From assembly GCA_038277395.1 (NCBI GenBank), contig CM076197.1, positions 86,255,050 to 86,319,049 of the forward strand: a stretch of 64,000 bases of DNA, given 5' to 3'. Positions 57,720 to 64,000 of the stretch are shown one piece after another (position 1 is the first letter of the stretch; the number at the start of each line of letters is the position of its first letter). Under the pieces are notes generated by a model. That model did no database searches. It had not been told where the DNA came from and saw only the letters and a program-made list of their open reading frames with translations. Made by a program: the position numbers and the translations under genes. The DNA comes from Dryocosmus kuriphilus. Taxonomy: Eukaryota; Arthropoda; Insecta; Hymenoptera; Cynipidae.

Positions 57720-58720
57720 GGGTGCAGTTCCGAGTAGCTGAATTTTCCGATTTTATTGAAACTTCGTGTACTTATGTATTTTAACGCGCTGATTACGAAT
57801 ATGATAGTGAGAATTGGCGACTAGTCGATTTTCGTGGTGAAAACCATAAAAAGCGCCATAAAAATCACGTTTTTTGCGTTTATCTCAGTAAATACGCAGA
57901 ATTTCGAAAAATGTTTTTAACAAAAGTTTTAGCTAGTATAAAAATACATCTTTCTTGTAGAATACACTTTTCGTCTAAAATTATTATTTTTCGAGAAAAA
58001 GAGGATTGCGTTGGAAAAACAAGAAAAAGACGAAGAAAGTTAAGGAAATGCGTTCGGTCACGCTTTTTTCCAATTTTGTTAAAACTTCTTATATTTATGT
58101 AATTTGACGCGCTGATTACGAATATGATAATGAAAATTGTCGACAAAGCGAATTTTATGGTGAAAACCATAAAAAACGACATAAAAATCACGTTTTTTTG
58201 CGTTTATCTCAGTAAATACGCAGAATTTCGAAAAATGTTTTCAACAAAAGTTTTAGCCAGTATAAAAATACATCTTTCTTGTAGAATCCACTTTTCGTCT
58301 AAAACTATTATTTTTCGAGAAAAAGAGGATTGCATTGGAAAAACAAGAAAAAGAAGAAAGTTAAGGAAATGCGTTCGGTCACGCTTTTTTCCAATTTTGT
58401 TAAAACTTCTTATATTTATGTAATTTGACGCGCTGATTACGAATATGATAATGAAAATTGTCGACAAAACGATTTTCATGATGAAAACCATAAAAAACAC
58501 CATAAAAATCAGGTTTTTTGCGTCTATCTCAGTAACTAAGAAGAATTTAGAAAAATACTTTAAACAAAAATTTTAGCTAGTATAAAAGTACATCTTTCTG
58601 GTTATGTACACTTTTTGTCTAAAACCATTATTTTTTGAGAAAAAGAGGATTGCGTTTGAAAAACAAGAAAAAGATAAAGAAAGTTACGGAAATGCGTTCG
58701 GTAACGCTCGTCCCCCTTTT
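57720..58720. repeat. Left Merlin terminus amplified in about 321-bp tandem units
   Basis: GACGCGCTGATTACGAATAT or its variant recurs near 57784, 58106 and 58427. Each unit also holds TATAAAAATACATCTTTCT, TTATTTTTCGAGAAAAAGAG and GGAAATGCGTTCGGTCACGC. The right terminus has only one clear unit. Confidence 0.88.
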
Positions 58721-58724
58721 CCAA

Positions 58725-58925
58725 GGTTAAGGGGAGGGGGGGGGGGGGCTACGCATTCACTGATTAGTTACGAAAATACGCTCAATCACGATCGTTCCCC
58801 TTTCCAAGTGTGGGAGGTGGGCTACGCATTCATTGGCTAGTTACGAAAATATGTTCAATCACGATCGTTCCTCCAAAGTGGGATGGGGGATACACATTCA
58901 CTGACTAGTTGCGGAAATACGTGGG
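58725..58925. repeat. Minisatellite of about 66-75 bp units
   Basis: ACGCATTCACTGATTAGTTA and CAATCACGATCGTTCC recur about three times. A G run occurs at 58735-58748. Confidence 0.75.
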
Positions 58926-59199
58926 GGCGGAAAGGCACCCCTGTTATTGATCATAGGTATAATGTTGTTTGTCCACCTAGCTGTACAATAGATCTTTGTT
59001 TTTGCATTGTATCTCCATTGGTTTCAGCTTGTTACCTACTCACGCTCTTCACCGCGGGAAGGTTAAAGTATTTTGAAGAGCATTTTTTAAAAATATTTTG
59101 TAATATTTTTCATTAATTTTTTTTTTGGATTTAAAAAAATTTTATTATGACGAAATATATTTGCACTTACTCCAGTTGAGAATGCTGATTATTATAATC

Positions 59200-60010
59200 A
59201 GTGGCCAGGGTAGTATACTTTAATATTTGCGATTGGTTCTTTAAATGTATCAGCATCTACTTTCTTGAGCCGTCGCCGCCACAAAAATTCGCAGAGGTGA
59301 TCTGCAAGATTGCTCTTGTGCAATCCTCCTCGTGAGAGGAGCATCCACCGCCAAGATGAATCGATGTTTTGAGTGTGTGCTCCGGTATCGATATTCACAA
59401 ACTCCTCGGAATGATTAACACTTTGGTGCACAAATCCATGATCCTGTCCCTTCTGCTACATGCTTTTTTATTAATCTGATTAGAGTAGCCTGATCTCTCT
59501 TGTTATCGGGACAGATTTCCAACCGATAGTTGTAAGGATGACCTCTGTGAATCATTCCGAGGATCCATGATCCTTCCACTACACGTCCTCGCTCGTTTTT
59601 CGACGCCCGATCTTGCACTCATCTATTTCAACTACTTCACCAACACCTCCAATGCGACCTTCCTCTTCGAAGTGACTGTCAAGAGCAACCATGCAGATCT
59701 CCCTACAAAAAGAGAAGCGGTCTGCAACAGTTTCTCGCGAAATCGACTGACCTTCTACAATGCTACTTTCCCGGATGGTTTGTTCGAAATTGAAGCCTAC
59801 AGCGAAATAATAATAAATAAGCATACATGCCGCTGCGGAAATATGACACCACTCAAACCACGTATTTTCCGCAACGGTATTTGTGTGACGATACTTGCCT
59901 GCTTTATAACACAAGAACTGGCCGCAAGTAATTTCAGACTCTAAAAGAGTGATTTTTTTCTTGTGTTTTGAGCAAAATTGTTCAGTTGGAATGAGTTCAA
60001 TTTGTCTCAA
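59200..60010 (-). pseudogene. Merlin transposase (ISXO2/IS1016-like DDE), inactive
   Basis: On the minus strand the first frame (60010 to about 59600) holds a Cys-containing N-terminus (FCSKHKKKITL), TWFEWCHISAAACMLI, SISRETVADRFSFCREI and GEVVEIDECKIGRRK with the first catalytic Asp. After a frameshift comes KNERGRVVEGSWILGMIHRG and PDNKRDQATLIRLIKKHVAEGT. A short deletion then removes the block where this family has its second Asp. The last frame reads HQSVNHSEEFVNIDTGAHTQ, then NIDSSW where IESxW is usual, then HLCEFLWRRR. Two frameshifts, the missing second Asp and the Glu-to-Asp change make it non-functional. Confidence 0.87.
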
Positions 60011-60892
60011 CCACTGAATTGTTTTTTCTCTTTTTTGAAGTCATAATCAGACTGAAAATATTATATCTTTCATCCATGTTGGTTAGAACTCGAGAGAAGA
60101 AAACTTCGAAAATAATTAATGCACACATGAAACACACGCCTGTTAGTACTAAGAGCGCAGACGGTAGAGAAAGACCTGTCGCTTATTGCACTAAAATTTG
60201 TTAAATTTTATCATATGTATCACTAATTTTCTCGAAAAATATCACTCGTATGAAAAAATGTTTAAAACAAAAAATGTGTATCTCGATGAGTTTTTTTTTT
60301 TTAGTTTCACAACTTCCGTTTTAAAGATTTTGCGAAAGTTTGCGTATTGACTAATCTAAACGCAAAAAAACCTTGATTTTTAAGGGGTTTTCCCCATGAT
60401 AATCGATGTATCACTAATTTTCGCGAAAAATATTACTTGTAGATAAAAATGTTACAGAAAAAATATTTGTAACTCGATTAGATGTGCAACTTTTGTTTCC
60501 AATATTTGATAATATTGTGCGTATTGGTTTATATAAACGCAAAAAACGTGACCGAACACATTTCCGTAACTTTCTTCATCTTTTTCTTGTTTTTCCAACG
60601 CAATCCTCTTTTTCTCGAAAAATAATGGTTTTAGGCAAAAAGCGTATTCCACAGAAAAGATGTATTTTTATACTAGTTAAAACTTTTGTTTGAAACATTT
60701 TTCGAAATTCTGCGCATTTACTGAGATAAACAAAAAAAACTTGATTTTTATGGAGTTTTTTTTTATGGTTTTCATCATGAAAATCGCCTAGTCGCCAATT
60801 TTCACTATCATATTCGTAATCAGCGCGTCAAAATACATAAGCGTACAAATTTTCAATAAAATCGGAAAATTCAGCTATTCGAAACTTTATCC

Positions 60893-61862
60893 ATCCTTTT
60901 TTATCAGAAAATTTTATTTAAACTAAGACTGTCAAAAACACAAGGGTATCTCTATCGTCTCCTTGTGTTCCTAAGCCGAAACTTAATCACCAGTTCTTCA
61001 CCTCTCATCGTTTAGCTCCTCCTATTAGACAAATCAATTAGCTCGTCTCTCACTCATCTATCTTTCCTCACATTCTCACCATCATCATTTCCGAAAAACC
61101 AACTTTCGAAGAAATCCAATTAGCCTTCATCACATAACTTTATTATTTTTTATTTCACCCAAAAAGCACACTTAATTCTTCCCACTTTAAAGCGTGCCGC
61201 TTGTCGCCTCCAGATACGTTTAAAACTCGGAGGTGAATTCCGCGAAATTATCTCCCAACCGAGAATTTTGAATTTGACCTTGACAGATCTTCTCGGAGAG
61301 ATTTTGAATTTGACCTTGACTGCAAGGGGAATTTCGATAATCGATACTCTTGAGGAGGATCATTTTTGTAGATTGAAATTTTTATAATCGTCGTTGGAAT
61401 CCTATTATTTCGCTGTATACTATAATATGCGTCGTCGCTCTTTGTCTTCAGAATTCCCCTTTGTCTTGTGTTAACCAGAATCTCAATGAATGGGAGAATG
61501 TCTGGGAAGTCAAATCTCTTCCTTGAGCAAATACTGATACTCAATATCGACGTACGCTCTTTGCATAAATCATAAATTATATCTCTGATGAAAAATCAAC
61601 TACGCCCCCCAATTACTCTGATAATTTGATACATATTTGACCTATAAGAGCATGCACTTAGTCTATAATATTCATAAATGATGCAATTATGGGAGTAATC
61701 GATTTATTAAATATTCATTTCTAGAAGAATCGCTTCTTGGTAATCCGTTGAATTATGTTGAAATTAAATTTTGATATATTCACTTTTTATGGGTAGCGTA
61801 AAAATCTATCTAATTATATTATAAATTAATGTCCTCTTAAAATATTCCACAATTTTATTAGG
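60893..61862. other. No gene recognised
   Basis: Mixed-composition spacer between the Merlin and Tc1 elements. Confidence 0.5.
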
Positions 61863-63131
61863 TACAGTCTGTTCCACAAGACAAGGTACGCGTTTTCTTG
61901 AAAAGTTTCAAAGATTTTTTTTCCTTTCTTTTTTGGCCTGACTGCACGTTTGAAGGGCTAAGGCGGTACCGCTGATACTCTTCATTCTCGTTCGAAGTCT
62001 CAGATATTGCACAAGATTGCGCAATGAGTGCTGTATACGCTAAACGTTTTGAGGCTGTGTTTTTGTGCACCAATAAACACGGACCACATCTTTCGTACTC
62101 AGCCGCTGCTAAAGTGCTTAAAAAGTCTAAGCACTTCGTGCAAACGTGGGTGGAGCGATATAGGGACACAAAAACAGTTGACGATTTGCTGGGAAGAGGA
62201 GAAATGCGAGCAACGTCGAGTAAGGAGGATAAGGTGATCATCGCACTGTTCAAGCGCAACTCAGCTCTGCGGCTGCGCGAAGCCAAAGCTAAGCTAGCGG
62301 CGAAGGGACTAGAGATTAGTATAAACACCATAGCAGATTAGCTGAGACAAAAATGCAGTACCGTAGCACGAGGCGGAAACCCCTGCTTTCAGAGGTTCAC
62401 ATGCAAAAACGCTTTGCATGGGCTACGGAAAATAATGATCGCGATTGGTCAAATGTAATTTTTTCCGACGAAGGGTCCTCTTGGGCATGGGTTCTCATAA
62501 AACGTGCTTGGTCAGGCTGTGGTGAGCAGTTCCTCCAGCGAACTTTTAAACATCCCATGAAATGTCCATGTTTGCAAATGCTTCCCACAGTGCGGTTTTG
62601 TCTGTTTAGAGCTTTTTAATGAGAACCTGAACGCTCAAATAATGGTCAAAATCTACAAACATGGTCTTCTGAAGTCTGCAGGAAAGATGTTTGGAGCCAA
62701 CAAAGAGGTTTGGATTCTTCAAGAGGACAACAACCCTAAACATCACAGTCGCCTCTGCACGAGCTGGAAAGCGGAAAATGGCGTCGTGACCTTTGACTGG
62801 CCTTCACAATCTCCTGATGCAAATCCAATTGAAAATGTGTGGAGTGTCGTTAAGAGAAAGCTTGTAGGAAGGCGTGTATTCACCCTCAAGCAGCTCTCTC
62901 GACGAATTAGAGAGGTATGGCCCTCTCTATCTTCAGAATATGCCGAAAAACTAGTCGAGAGCATGCCCAGAAGGTGCCAGGCCATTATCCAGAATAATAG
63001 CGATTGGACGGTTTATTAAGTAGAGTTCGCCCTAATTTTTGAAGCGGTTTTTCATGCGAAAAAAAGAAAAATGAAGTTTTTTTTGAAACTTTTCGAGAAA
63101 ACGCGTACCTTGTCTTATGGACCAGACTGTA
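61863..63131 (+). mobile_element. Tc1-like element with both TIRs
   Basis: TACAGTCTGTTCCACAAGAC and the following GTACGCGTTTTCTTGAAAAG are inverted at the right end (63080-63131) with three or four mismatches over about 50 bases. TA borders (61863-61864 and 63130-63131) match the TA target duplication of Tc1/mariner elements. Confidence 0.92.
62024..63019 (+). pseudogene. Tc1-like transposase, DD34E type, inactive
   Basis: The N-terminal helix-turn-helix region starts MSAVYAKRFEAVFLC and includes HFVQTWVERYRDTKTVDDLLGRG in two overlapping steps. It ends at a TAG (62339-62341). The catalytic part is in other frames: VIFSDEGSSWAW (first Asp, near 62465), WILQEDNNPKHHS (second Asp), and SPDANPIENVW (Glu). 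The count between the second Asp and Glu is 34 residues, as in Tc1. The end, RRCQAIIQNNSDWTVY, stops at 63019. One stop and at least two frameshifts inactivate it. The copy at 31073-31836 is a shorter relative. Confidence 0.9.
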
Positions 63132-64000
63132 CATTACGACAGTTTTACATTTTCGAAGCGTAGCAAGAAACAGATTTTAATTATCTCTGTTTTAGCGAGA
63201 AGTACACACTTATATAATAAGCAATATCGGTTTGTTTTAAAAAGTAAGAAAAAAAAAAGACGAAGAGAGGAAGCAAAGTGTCTTTCCTTTGCGATGGTCT
63301 TATCGTAAAGATATTTTCTTTTATTTTTCTTATCGAAATAGCAGCTCTCTTCGCGGCTGTCACAAGAATGTAGCTTCCTTTGCGAAACGGATGCTGCCCT
63401 TTTTCTTTTCCTCAAACGGTATTTTAGAAGCGTAGAGCTTAATGGTTCGTTTCTTTCGTTTATTGCGCCCTCAAGTGGGCTTGAAAACATCCCTCCCGCA
63501 CTCTTTGTTCTCCTGTTTCATTGAAATTCTTAAGGAGAATCGGTTTCCGATCTCGAATCTATTCTATATTAGGCTAGATTGTTTTCATTGATCATGAGGA
63601 GCCACCACAGTGGAAAATAATGTTACATCTTATTATTGCATTATTTTAAATCCAGCAGAAATTGTCTTCATTCAGGCAAAATATCAACTGGTAACTTATT
63701 CTTTTGGCTGAAGGATTTTATTTTCCTGCAGCGTGAATAAAATATCATCCTTCAGAATTTGAGGAGTTTAAAATCGGATTCTGTCAAGGGAGGGGAAACT
63801 TGGTGACAAAAAACTTGATTGAACGTGACAATTAAAGGAGAGTCTTAATTTTCTTGCGACCTCATTTTCCGAAGCATATCGTTTCTCGTTATAACAAAAG
63901 GCGTCGTCGCCGACGTTTTATGACACTGGGGAATAATTACGGCCGTAACCCAGGAGGCAAACCAAATAAGCTTCTTCTACACCTCTGATGCGATTAATCT
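63132..64000. other. No gene recognised
   Basis: Mixed sequence with somewhat higher GC near the end (GGCGTCGTCGCCGACG palindromic patch near 63901). The frame at 63134-63490 has no family signature. Confidence 0.5.

Larger units (their letters stand above)
57720..60892 (-). mobile_element. Merlin-superfamily DNA transposon
   Basis: Ends starting GGG/GGA and continuing AGTTYCGARTAGCTGAATTT are inverted at 57720 and 60892, with similarity extending over about 340 bases. ATCATTTT (57712-57719) and ATCCTTTT (60893-60900) flank the ends, a 7/8 match to an 8-bp target duplication, which fits Merlin. The inside carries a decayed IS1016/ISXO2-type transposase on the minus strand. The left terminus has been amplified to three tandem units. 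Confidence 0.88.

Noticed and set aside
63134..63490. A 118-codon minus-strand frame
   Set aside because: Low-complexity Lys/Arg/Phe-rich translation of a purine-rich strand; no family signature.

Overview
This is a eukaryotic, AT-rich, TE-dense window, most likely from an insect. The evidence is one spliced host first exon with a signal peptide, together with degenerate Penelope-like (PLE), Tc1, mariner, Merlin and non-LTR elements. There are no bacterial operons, CRISPR arrays or phage genes. The species cannot be fixed from the sequence.

Layout. 1-2230: a 5'-truncated PLE on the minus strand between long inverted arms. 3076-3333: a small fold-back MITE. 3623-6545: a second, nearly full-length PLE on the plus strand, broken by two frameshifts and two stops. 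6842-9646: a 2.8 kb element with about 95-bp terminal inverted repeats. It carries a decayed gene of an uncharacterised invertebrate family with a FEN1/PIN-like nuclease core and a Cys-rich tail, and it is the best candidate here for an undescribed type of mobile system. 9650-12610: palindromes, simple repeats and tRNA-like hairpins. 13963-15876: a CACGG-ended DNA element with subterminal repeats and what look like spliced 5' exons. 16890-21190: 4.3 kb of roughly 63-66 bp satellite with scrambled higher-order copies.

The only convincing host gene starts at about 26.46 kb: a TATA-like box, a 5' leader, then a 58-nt coding exon giving a signal peptide and ending at a GT donor. No second exon was recognised, so the rest of the window may be its first intron or intergenic DNA. 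A 450-490 bp tandem repeat (27.6-30.4 kb) and most of the later elements would lie in that intron. 31.1-31.8 kb: a truncated Tc1. 35372-39254: a three-level nest, with a CACG-ended element inside a PLE fragment that itself sits inside one inverted arm of another PLE; a 12-bp target duplication marks the inner PLE. 44.3-45.2 kb: a non-LTR retrotransposon 3' end. 46.2-47.2 kb: a mariner lacking its third catalytic block. 49.0-50.95 kb: two nested TIR elements. 51.77 kb: a 5S rRNA-like fragment. 53.66-54.75 kb: a fold-back element. 55.5-56.7 kb: a 604-bp tandem duplication. 57720-60892: a Merlin transposon with an 8-bp target duplication and a tandemly amplified left terminus. 61863-63131: a Tc1 element with both TIRs.

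All transposon genes seen are broken. The window is mainly a record of insertion, nesting and decay around one host gene start. Several PLE copies carry hammerhead-ribozyme-like motifs with short palindromic stem III.
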